A stretch of DNA of 64,000 nt from Nocardioides sp. dk884. GTDB taxonomy: Bacteria > Actinomycetota > Actinomycetes > Propionibacteriales > Nocardioidaceae. The DNA lies in NCBI RefSeq assembly GCF_009557055.1, contig NZ_CP045649.1, forward strand, positions 3,571,501-3,635,500, written 5' to 3'. The stretch's first letter is position 1. Each line of letters opens with the position of its first letter. Below are positions 17,423 through 25,040 of the stretch, one piece after another. The notes under the pieces are model-generated. The model saw only the letters and a program-made list of their open reading frames with translations, was not told where the DNA came from and did not search any database. The translations under genes were made by a program, and so were the position numbers.

Positions 17423-17452
17423 ATGACCCAGGTCACACCGCCGTCGTACCGT
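17423..17452 (+). promoter_or_regulatory. Possible promoter of the MFS gene
   Basis: ATGACC (17423-17428) and TACCGT (17447-17452) with an 18-bp spacer. The leader to the ATG would be about 78 nt. Confidence 0.35.
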
Positions 17453-17536
17453 GACGGGAGTGGCCCGGCCGCGCGCCGGGTCACGAGCGACGACCCCCTG
17501 AACCCCCTCCCCCGAACCCCAGTGGCTGGAGCCGGC

Positions 17537-19102
17537 ATGGCAACCACCTCGAACGAGACGGGCAGGATCCCGCGGGCCGTGCTCGTCACCGGCCTGGTCG
17601 TCGTGGCCGGCATGCTGATGCCGGTGCTCGACAGCACGATCGTGAACGTCGCGCTCGACACGCTGAGCTCCGACCTCGACGCCTCCTTGAACAAGACGCA
17701 GTGGGTGGTCACCGGCTACCTGCTCGCGGTCGCGATGGTCATCCCGATCACCGGGTGGGCCATGGACCGGTTCGGGTCGAAGACGATCTGGATCACCGCG
17801 GTCACGCTGTTCATGCTCGGGTCGGCGCTGTGCGCGGCCGCGTGGAACATCGAGAGCCTGATCGGGTTCCGCATCCTCCAGGGCCTCGGCGGCGGCATGC
17901 TGCTGCCGGCCGGGCAGGCGATGATCGCCAAGGCCGCGGGGCAGGACCGGATGGGCAGCGCGATGTCCATCCTGGGCATCCCGATGCTGCTGGGACCGGT
18001 GTTCGGCCCGGTGCTCGGCGGCCTGCTGGTGGAGTACACGACCTGGCACTGGATCTTCGTGGTCAACGTCCCCGTCGGGCTCATCGCGATCGCGCTGGCG
18101 GTGTGGAAGCTGCCCGGCGGCCGGCCGGAGGAGGACGCCGGCGTGCTCGACGTGGTCGGGCTCGTGCTGCTCTCCGGCAGCCTGGCGAGCCTGCTCTACG
18201 GCCTCTCCGAGGCCAGCTCGCAGGGCGGGTTCGACAAGGCGGGGGTGCTCGGCTGGCTCATCGGCGGCGGAGTGGGGCTGGTGGCCTACGTCGCCTACAG
18301 CCTCGTCCGCGGGGCGAAGTCGATCATCGACGTCCGGCTGCTCACCAACCGGGTCTTCGCCAGCAGCACAGCGGTGATCTTCCTGGTCGGCATCGGCATG
18401 TTCGGCGGGATGCTGCTGCTGCCGCTGTACTACCAGACCGTGCGCCAGGAGAGCGCGCTCGACGCCGGGTTGCTGCTCGCACCCCAGGGCCTCGGCGCGG
18501 TCGTGGCGGTCGTCCTCACCGGCCGGCTCACCGACCGGATCGGTGCGGGGTACGTCGTCCCCGTCGGCGTCGTGCTCGCCCTCGCCGGCACGCTGCCGTT
18601 CACGCAGGTCGGCACGGACACCTCCTACCTCTGGCTCTCGCTCGCCCTCTTCGTCCGCGGCATCGGACTGGGCGCGGTCATGATGCCGACCATCTCCTCG
18701 GCGTACAGCACCCTGAGCAAGGACAAGGCCTCGCGCGCGGCCCCGACCCTCTCGGCCACCCAGCAGGTCGGCGCGTCCCTCGGCAGCGCGCTGCTGATCA
18801 CCGCGCTCACGCATCACTTCACCCACCGGCTGATCGAGCGCGGCGTGGAGTCGCAGAGCCGCGGCAGCGGTGGCGGCAGCACCGAGCTGTCGTCGATCCC
18901 GCGCGAGGAGCTGCCGATCATCGGCCCGCTCCTCGCCGACTCCTACGGCTTCGCCTTCTGGGTCGCGTTCGTGCTCATGGCGTTCATCCTCATCCCTGCC
19001 ATCGGGCTCCCCCGGCACTGGCACGGCAAGGACGCCCCGACTCCCGACCGGGACCCGGACCCGGACGCGGCGCCGGTCGCGCCGGGCGGCCAGGTGCAGT
19101 GA
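17537..19102 (+). CDS. DHA2-family MFS drug efflux transporter (EmrB/QacA type)
   Basis: A 521-residue proton-driven exporter with about 14 transmembrane segments. Family marks are LDSTIVNVALDTLSSDL in TM1, QWVVTGYLLAVAMVIPITGW with MDRFGSKTIW after TM2, and the motif C region GGGMLLPAGQAM to LGPVFGPVLGGLLVEYTTWHWIF. A charged, Asp/Pro-rich tail ends the protein. The substrate is unknown. It is divergent from the ene-reductase gene. The start gives an N-terminus with only a few residues before TM1. Confidence 0.93.
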   Translation: MATTSNETGRIPRAVLVTGLVVVAGMLMPVLDSTIVNVALDTLSSDLDASLNKTQWVVTGYLLAVAMVIPITGWAMDRFGSKTIWITAVTLFMLGSALCAAAWNIESLIGFRILQGLGGGMLLPAGQAMIAKAAGQDRMGSAMSILGIPMLLGPVFGPVLGGLLVEYTTWHWIFVVNVPVGLIAIALAVWKLPGGRPEEDAGVLDVVGLVLLSGSLASLLYGLSEASSQGGFDKAGVLGWLIGGGVGLVAYVAYSLVRGAKSIIDVRLLTNRVFASSTAVIFLVGIGMFGGMLLLPLYYQTVRQESALDAGLLLAPQGLGAVVAVVLTGRLTDRIGAGYVVPVGVVLALAGTLPFTQVGTDTSYLWLSLALFVRGIGLGAVMMPTISSAYSTLSKDKASRAAPTLSATQQVGASLGSALLITALTHHFTHRLIERGVESQSRGSGGGSTELSSIPREELPIIGPLLADSYGFAFWVAFVLMAFILIPAIGLPRHWHGKDAPTPDRDPDPDAAPVAPGGQVQ

Positions 19103-19152
19103 GGCCTGGGTCTCCAGGACACCCCCTCTCTGTAGCCGACCGAGGAGTCATC

Positions 19153-19815
19153 GTGAAGCTGTTGCTCACCTCCGGCGGCGTCACCAACCCCAGCATCCAC
19201 GCCGCGCTCGAGGAGCTCCTCGGCAAGCCGGTCGCCGAGTCCCACGCGCTGGTCGTCCCCACCGCGCAGTGGGGGCACCCGATGTGCGGGCCGTCCTCGG
19301 TGCGGGGCCTGGTGGCGGCCGAGCCCAGGCACCAGCCCTTCACCGGCCTCGGTTGGGCGTCACTCGGCGTCCTGGAGCTGACCGCGCTGCCCACCATCGG
19401 CGCCGAGCGCTGGGTCCCCTGGGTGCGCGACGCCGACGCGCTGCTCGTCGACGGCGGCGACGCCACCTACCTGTGCCACTGGGTGCGGGAGTCCAGGCTC
19501 GCCGACCTCCTGCCCTCGCTCCCCGACACCGTCTGGGTGGGCGTGAGCGCCGGCAGCATGGCGATGACGCCGCGGATCGGCGACTACTTCGTCGAGTGGC
19601 CCGGCGCCCCGGACGACCGCACCCTCGGCATTGTCGACTTCTCGATCTTCCCGCACCTCGACGCGTTCCCGACCAACACCATGGCCCACGCCGAGCGCTG
19701 GGCCGCCGGCCTCGGCGCCCCGGCGTACGTCATCGACGAGCAGACGGCGATCAAGGTCGTCGGCGGCGCGGTCGAGGTCGTCTCCGAGGGACGGTGGGCG
19801 ATGCTCGGGTCCTAG
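19153..19815 (+). CDS. Peptidase E-like (family S51) hydrolase
   Basis: A 220-residue class I glutamine amidotransferase-like fold protein of peptidase family S51, cytoplasmic enzymes that cleave Asp-Xaa dipeptides (PepE) or cyanophycin dipeptides. The nucleophile Ser is in WVGVSAGSMAM near residue 137. Also present is DALLVDGGDATYLCHWV. The catalytic His is probably in IFPHLDAFP. GAGGAG precedes the GTG. The gene follows the MFS gene by 50 nt and may share its transcript. Confidence 0.85.
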   Translation: MKLLLTSGGVTNPSIHAALEELLGKPVAESHALVVPTAQWGHPMCGPSSVRGLVAAEPRHQPFTGLGWASLGVLELTALPTIGAERWVPWVRDADALLVDGGDATYLCHWVRESRLADLLPSLPDTVWVGVSAGSMAMTPRIGDYFVEWPGAPDDRTLGIVDFSIFPHLDAFPTNTMAHAERWAAGLGAPAYVIDEQTAIKVVGGAVEVVSEGRWAMLGS

Positions 19816-19888
19816 CCGACCCTCCGCAACGTCGGCACTCTCGGCGCGGTGCGGACGACCGTCGCCGCGCGCCTGGCAAGCTCGCCGC

Positions 19889-22800
19889 GTGCGCGAGGGC
19901 CTCTACGAATCCATCATCACCACCGAGCTCGCCACCCGTTTGCAGGGTCTCGCCGATCTCAGCCCGCATGAGCTCGCGGTGGACCCCGCGGACGAACCTC
20001 ACGTCGTGGCTCAACATGTCGCGAGCGTGGTGCAGCGTCACTTGGAGGGCATCCGCGACCGCGATCAGCGGGTGCTGACGGTCAACGCCGTCCTCGGCGC
20101 GCTCGACCCGAGCGCGAGCATCGAGCCCCCGGTGCGCCAACTGTTGTCCCTCGTCCCGGATGACCCGGCGGTGGGTAGCAGCAGGTTCGAGCTGCGTCCC
20201 AAGACCCCGTTGGCAGAGGCGGCCTTGCTCACCAATGCCCGCGATGAGCCCAGCCTGGCCTCGGAGATCAAGGCCGAGATGTCCTCTGCGGACTCCGTCG
20301 ATCTGCTGTGTGCCTTCGTGCGCTGGCACGGCGTACGGCTGCTCGAGGATCGACTCAGGCAACTTCGCCGCGACGGCATCCGGTTCCGTGTCGTGACCAC
20401 GACCTACCTCGGCTCCACGGAGCGCCGCGCGCTCGACCGCTTGGCCGAGGAGTTCGGTGCCGAGATCCGCGTGCAGTACGACGCGCAGCGCACCCGGCTG
20501 CACGCCAAGGCCTGGCTGTTTCGTCGGCAGACCGGGTTCGACACCGCCTACGTCGGCTCCTCGAACCTCTCCCGCGCGGCGCTTCTCGACGGCGTCGAGT
20601 GGAACGTGCGTCTCTCGCAGGTGGCGACCCCCAGCTTGTTGCAGAAGTTCGAGGCGACCTTCGACTCCTACTGGCACGACGCGAGCTTCGAGCCCTACGA
20701 CCCCGAGCGGGACCGCGACCGGTTGGATGACGCGCTGCTGGAGGCCAGCGGGCGCAAACAGTACGACCGGGTCACTCTGACCCTCTCGGGGCTGGAGGTG
20801 CGCCCCTACGCCTATCAGCAGAAGATCCTCGACGATCTGTCCGTCGAGCGGTCCGTGCACGACCGGCACCGCAATCTCGTCGTTGCCGCCACCGGCACAG
20901 GAAAGACGGTCATCGCAGCCCTCGACTATCGGCGCCTGGCCGGTGGCAAGCGACCGTCGCTGCTGTTCGTGGCCCACCGCCGCGAGATCCTCGATCAGTC
21001 GCTGCGGACGTACCGCGAGGTGCTTTCTGACGGTGACTTCGGAGAGACCTGGTACGCAGGCACGCGGCCCGAGCGTGGCGAGCAGGTGTTCGCCAGCATT
21101 CAGTCACTCAACGCTTACGGCATCTCCCATATCCCGCCCGACGCGTTCGACGTGGTGGTCATCGATGAGTTCCACCACGCCGAAGCGCCCAGCTATCGGC
21201 GCCTCCTCGGCCATCTCCGCCCGGGCGAGCTCCTGGGAATGACCGCGACCCCGGAGCGCGCGGACGGCACCGACGTCCGCGACTTCTTCGACGGACGGAT
21301 CGCCTCCGAGCTTCGGCTCTGGGACGCCTTGGAGTCCGACCTGCTGTGCCCGTTCCACTACTTCGCGGTCGCCGACAACACCGATCTCTCCTCGATCTCC
21401 TGGCGGCGCGGTCGGTACGACGACGCCGAGCTCGATCGCGTCTACACCGGCAACGACGCGCGCGCAGCCATCGTGCTGCGCGAGCTGCGGGACAAGATCG
21501 CCGACCTCGGCGCCATGCGCGCTCTGGGCTTCTGTGTCAGCGTGGCGCACGCGCACTACATGGCTCAGGTCTTCGCACGAGCGGGTATCGCGGCCGCCGC
21601 GGTCAGCGCGGAGACTCCGGCCGCCGAGCGGCAGCACGCCCTCAGCGACCTGCGCGCTCGCCGGGTCAATGTCCTTTTCGCCGTCGACCTCTTCAACGAG
21701 GGACTCGACATCCCCGACGTCGATACCGTTCTCTTCCTACGGCCGACCGAGAGCGCCACGGTGTTCCTGCAGCAGTTCGGTCGTGGCCTGCGGCGTACCC
21801 AGGACAAGGCCGTGCTCACGGCTCTTGACTTCGTCGGGCACCACCGCAAGGAGTTCCGGTGGGACGTCAAGCTGCGCGCTCTCACCGGTCGCGCCCGGGG
21901 CGAGCTGGTGCGCGACATCGAGCAGAGCTTTCCGTTCCTCCCGTCGGGCTGCCAGATCGTGCTCGACCGGACGGCCCAGCAGACGATCCTCGACAACGTG
22001 AAGGCCCAGGTCTCGCGGCGCTGGCCCCAGGTCGTCCAGGATCTGCGCTCCATCGGCGATACCACGCTTGCCGACTTCCTGGCGCGATCGGGACTTCCGC
22101 TCTCGGACGTCCTGCGGTCAGGCAGCAAGTCCTGGACGGGACTGCGTCTCGACGCCGGTCTGCCCGTGCGACTGCGCGAGGACTACGCACCGAAGCTCCT
22201 CAAACGAGGACGTGCCCTCGCCCACGTCGACGATCCCGACCGGGCCGGCGCCTACCTCCGCCTGCTCCGAGATGACGCCCCCGACTACGCCGACCTCGGC
22301 GAGAGCGACCAGCGGTTCGCCCGCATGCTGTTCTTCTCGCTGTGGCCCGACGGCGGCTCCTTCCCCTCCTACGACGCCGGTCTCAGGGCACTGCGGCGGG
22401 AGGAGGCCGTCCGAGACGAGTTGAGCGGCATCATCGAGCTCGCGCTCGACGCCACCTCGCACGTCACGACACCGCTCACGGGGTCACTCGCGCCCTATCC
22501 GCTGCGCGTCCACGGGCGCTATCAGCGCGAGGAGATGCTCGCCGCCGTCGACTACGCGACGCTGAAGCGGAAGCCGACGAGCATGATGCAGGGCGTTGCC
22601 TACGCACCTGCTGCGAACGCCGACCTGCTCATGGCGACGCTCAAGAAGTCTGAGGCCGAGTACTCCCCCACCACGATGTACCGCGACTACCCGATCAGCC
22701 CCTCCCTCTTCCACTGGGAGTCGCAGAACGCCACGACGGTCGCCTCGCCGACCGGTCAGCGCTATCTCAGTGGCACGAGCAACGTCCTACTGTTCGTGCG

Positions 22801-22960
22801 CGAGACCGCGCAGAACCCCCTCGGGACCGCGCCGTACCTCTTTCTCGGACCCGCCACCTATTCGTCCCACGAGGGTGAGCGCCCCATCGCCATCACCTGG
22901 AAACTGGCGCACCCGCTTCCTGCCGACTTCTTCCAGGCGGCCACGGTGGCTGTTCAGTGA
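19889..22960 (+). CDS. PLD-like nuclease / SF2 helicase / DUF3427 protein
   Basis: A 1023-residue multidomain protein. The N-terminal phospholipase D-like domain has one HxK motif (TRLHAKAWLF near residue 203, then VGSSNLSRAALLDGVEWNVR). A superfamily 2 helicase follows: Walker A AATGTGKT near 332, DEFHH near 426, GMTATPER near 450, and motif VI QQFGRGLRRTQ near 628. The last 320 residues match the DUF3427 region that often ends such proteins. It probably acts on DNA as an ATP-driven translocase with nuclease activity. It resembles defence proteins in architecture but has no cognate partner nearby. The GTG start has no ribosome-binding site. GC looks slightly lower than the flanks. Confidence 0.85.
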   Translation: MREGLYESIITTELATRLQGLADLSPHELAVDPADEPHVVAQHVASVVQRHLEGIRDRDQRVLTVNAVLGALDPSASIEPPVRQLLSLVPDDPAVGSSRFELRPKTPLAEAALLTNARDEPSLASEIKAEMSSADSVDLLCAFVRWHGVRLLEDRLRQLRRDGIRFRVVTTTYLGSTERRALDRLAEEFGAEIRVQYDAQRTRLHAKAWLFRRQTGFDTAYVGSSNLSRAALLDGVEWNVRLSQVATPSLLQKFEATFDSYWHDASFEPYDPERDRDRLDDALLEASGRKQYDRVTLTLSGLEVRPYAYQQKILDDLSVERSVHDRHRNLVVAATGTGKTVIAALDYRRLAGGKRPSLLFVAHRREILDQSLRTYREVLSDGDFGETWYAGTRPERGEQVFASIQSLNAYGISHIPPDAFDVVVIDEFHHAEAPSYRRLLGHLRPGELLGMTATPERADGTDVRDFFDGRIASELRLWDALESDLLCPFHYFAVADNTDLSSISWRRGRYDDAELDRVYTGNDARAAIVLRELRDKIADLGAMRALGFCVSVAHAHYMAQVFARAGIAAAAVSAETPAAERQHALSDLRARRVNVLFAVDLFNEGLDIPDVDTVLFLRPTESATVFLQQFGRGLRRTQDKAVLTALDFVGHHRKEFRWDVKLRALTGRARGELVRDIEQSFPFLPSGCQIVLDRTAQQTILDNVKAQVSRRWPQVVQDLRSIGDTTLADFLARSGLPLSDVLRSGSKSWTGLRLDAGLPVRLREDYAPKLLKRGRALAHVDDPDRAGAYLRLLRDDAPDYADLGESDQRFARMLFFSLWPDGGSFPSYDAGLRALRREEAVRDELSGIIELALDATSHVTTPLTGSLAPYPLRVHGRYQREEMLAAVDYATLKRKPTSMMQGVAYAPAANADLLMATLKKSEAEYSPTTMYRDYPISPSLFHWESQNATTVASPTGQRYLSGTSNVLLFVRETAQNPLGTAPYLFLGPATYSSHEGERPIAITWKLAHPLPADFFQAATVAVQ

Positions 22961-22974
22961 CCAATCGCGATTGG

Positions 22975-24234
22975 TTATGTCCGTCGCGTGAACCGAAGAT
23001 CGCCGTTCGGCATCCGTTGATGCAGATAACGGTCGTCGTGGATCAGATGATGATGATGACCACACAGAAGAATGCCTTTGTCGAGATCGGTCTTCCCGCC
23101 CGCTGACCACGGATCCACATGATGCGCCTCGCACCACGTCGAGGGAATGGTGCAGCCGGCGGCGCGGCATTCTTTGTCGCGAATGGCGAGGGCTTTTCTC
23201 TGACCTGGACTGAAGAGCCGGTTTGTGCGACCGAGGTCGAGCGGCACCGAAGGCGTGCCGAGGACTGCGGGGACGAGATTGGCCGTGCAGGCTAGACGCC
23301 GGGCCTCGCCGGCGGTGATCCGGGAACCGTCCGCGAGCGTCGCGGAGCCGAGGCCGTCGACCAGGGCCGCCAGGTCCATGGTGATCACCAGCGTCGTGGC
23401 GTCCCCGCCGTGCAACGGCAGCCGGGACGGGTCGATGCTCTCAAGCAACGAGCAGAACGCCTCACCCAACCGCCGCTCGTAGGGCACCCGCCGCCCGTCC
23501 GCCGCCGGCTCATCGGCTGCCCGCCGAGGGTTGGTGAACGACTCCAGCATCGTGCTCAGCCGCAGCGCCACTGACTCCGGGACCTGAGCGCAGATGATCG
23601 CCGAGCCGTCGCCGACATGCCGCACCCCCAGCGTCGTACGCCGCCGGGCTCGGCGCTCCGCAGCGCGCAGCTGCTCCTCCTCGACCTCCTCCGCCCACTC
23701 CGGCGCGACCACCTCCAGCAGCCGCTCCGCCAGGCGGCCGAGCTCACGCGGCCCGAAGTCCGCGGCCTGCTCGACCAGGTAGGTCTCCGCCCGGGCCAGC
23801 ATCGCCGACCACTCCTCCGCGGTGGCCTCGACCAGCGAGAACGCGTCGGACAGGTCGTCGAGCGCAGCGACCATCACGTGCCCCTGGTCGAGGCTCACAT
23901 GCCCGCCCGCAAGCGCGGTCCCGACGCGGTGCCAACGTCGCTCGCACGCCACCCCGAGCCGCTGCAACCGCCGCGCGTTCGGCCCCGCGGTGTGGGTGCG
24001 GCGCGCGACCCACGCGGCCACGTCGCGACAGCCATCGGCGTCGGCCACGTCATCGGCGCACGCGATCACCCGCGCATGCATCGCCTGCGCCCGCGAGGCC
24101 AGATGGGCCGTCATTCGCAATGCCTGGCGCTTCTCCGAGATCGACAGGAATGTCGGATCACGGTCGGCGATCTTGTCGAGAAATGCCTCCGCGCACCCCA
24201 CGTCGGCGAGGTAGGGATGAGCCGTGTCGGCCAT
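22975..24234 (-). CDS. DUF222 / HNH endonuclease-domain protein (13E12-like)
   Basis: A 419-residue protein of the DUF222-HNH family, which is present in many copies in actinobacteria (13E12 repeats in Mycobacterium). The helical DUF222 domain fills about residues 30-330. The C-terminal HNH motif runs from CRAAGCTIPSTWCEAHHVDPW to GILLCGHHHHLIHD and keeps all metal-binding His and Cys residues. The biological role is unknown; some relatives are induced by DNA damage. GGGAGG precedes the ATG. It is convergent with the helicase gene, with 14 bp between stops. Confidence 0.88.
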   Translation of the reverse strand: MADTAHPYLADVGCAEAFLDKIADRDPTFLSISEKRQALRMTAHLASRAQAMHARVIACADDVADADGCRDVAAWVARRTHTAGPNARRLQRLGVACERRWHRVGTALAGGHVSLDQGHVMVAALDDLSDAFSLVEATAEEWSAMLARAETYLVEQAADFGPRELGRLAERLLEVVAPEWAEEVEEEQLRAAERRARRRTTLGVRHVGDGSAIICAQVPESVALRLSTMLESFTNPRRAADEPAADGRRVPYERRLGEAFCSLLESIDPSRLPLHGGDATTLVITMDLAALVDGLGSATLADGSRITAGEARRLACTANLVPAVLGTPSVPLDLGRTNRLFSPGQRKALAIRDKECRAAGCTIPSTWCEAHHVDPWSAGGKTDLDKGILLCGHHHHLIHDDRYLHQRMPNGDLRFTRRT

Positions 24235-24292
24235 CGTCGCCTCCCGAGAGGACGTGGTGGAGAACTGGTTCCGTAGGACCGATTCTACCAAT

Positions 24293-24310
24293 GTTCGAAA
24301 GCGTTCGAAA
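24293..24310 (-). promoter_or_regulatory. GTTCGAAA direct repeats in the HNH gene promoter region
   Basis: Two GTTCGAAA copies with a 10-bp period, each with a TTCGAA palindrome, lie 59 bp upstream of the start codon. On the minus strand TAGAAT (24288-24283) follows as a possible -10. The spacing differs by 2 bp from an actinobacterial SOS box. Confidence 0.45.
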
Positions 24311-24382
24311 TGGCTCGGAAGGTAAAGACTGAATCTGTGGATAAAGGCGCGCGGGTTGCGACCATCCGGACGGTGACGACGA

Positions 24383-24904
24383 CTAGGTGCCCGTCACCTC
24401 GAGGTCGACAAGAACGCCCGTCCACACAACCCGCGTCACAGGGTCGATGGGGCCAGCGTGCGGCAGGTAGCTGGACTGGAGGTCCTCGTAGCGGGCCGTG
24501 CCCGGGACGGGGTACCAGGCAGCGCCGTCACCGGGTCGGTGGTCCTGCCACTCCATGCGGACCCGCGTCACGAGGCCCTCGGTCATCGGAAACCCGTCAG
24601 GGGCGTCGACGTTGTTCGCTGCGAGGACACCGATGAGGCCGACGGGGCCGGTGACCGGTCGTGGCGCATCCCAGTAGATGGTCGCGCCGTCGGCGTCGAT
24701 GACCGTCGGATGCCTGCCACCCTCCGCTCCGGCCCACGGAGGAATGGCCCGGGCGAGACCGGTCAGCCGGTGGTGCTGATCGGGACCCTGGTCCCCTCGA
24801 CTGCTCTCGCGGAACTCCAGCCACGCAGCGAGCTGGTCACCCACGGCGATGACGCCGCCGTCTTCTTCCAGCTGCCAGGCGGCGACATGCACGGTCAGGC
24901 CCAT
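24383..24904 (-). CDS. Hypothetical protein
   Basis: A 173-residue protein that I cannot place with certainty; its opening MGLTVHVAAWQLEEDGGVIA and IAVGDQLAAWLEF recall a family of unknown function in Streptomyces (DUF6578-like). It is probably all-beta and cytoplasmic. It lies downstream of nrdJ on the same strand but after a strong hairpin, so it likely has its own promoter or is read through weakly. An in-frame upstream start at 24949 would cross that hairpin; the ATG at 24904 is preferred. Confidence 0.55.
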   Translation of the reverse strand: MGLTVHVAAWQLEEDGGVIAVGDQLAAWLEFRESSRGDQGPDQHHRLTGLARAIPPWAGAEGGRHPTVIDADGATIYWDAPRPVTGPVGLIGVLAANNVDAPDGFPMTEGLVTRVRMEWQDHRPGDGAAWYPVPGTARYEDLQSSYLPHAGPIDPVTRVVWTGVLVDLEVTGT

Positions 24905-24930
24905 GTCGCCAGTCTCGCGCACAAGCGCAA

Positions 24931-24965
24931 CGAACCCGACCCCCCACACGGAGGGGCCGGGTTCG
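24931..24965 (-). terminator. Terminator of nrdJ
   Basis: A 12-bp stem with one mismatch (24931-24943 with 24953-24965) and a 9-nt loop lies 76 nt beyond the nrdJ stop. Confidence 0.75.
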
Positions 24966-25040
24966 CGTGGCTGCCGCTCGTGGACTCGCCGTCACTCCCC
25001 TCAGGGGATCAGGGTCGGCCCACCCTCACCGGGTGACGAC

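Noticed and set aside
24293..24310. LexA box at the HNH gene
   Set aside because: Half-sites are 2 bp too close for the consensus TCGAAC-N4-GTTCGA.
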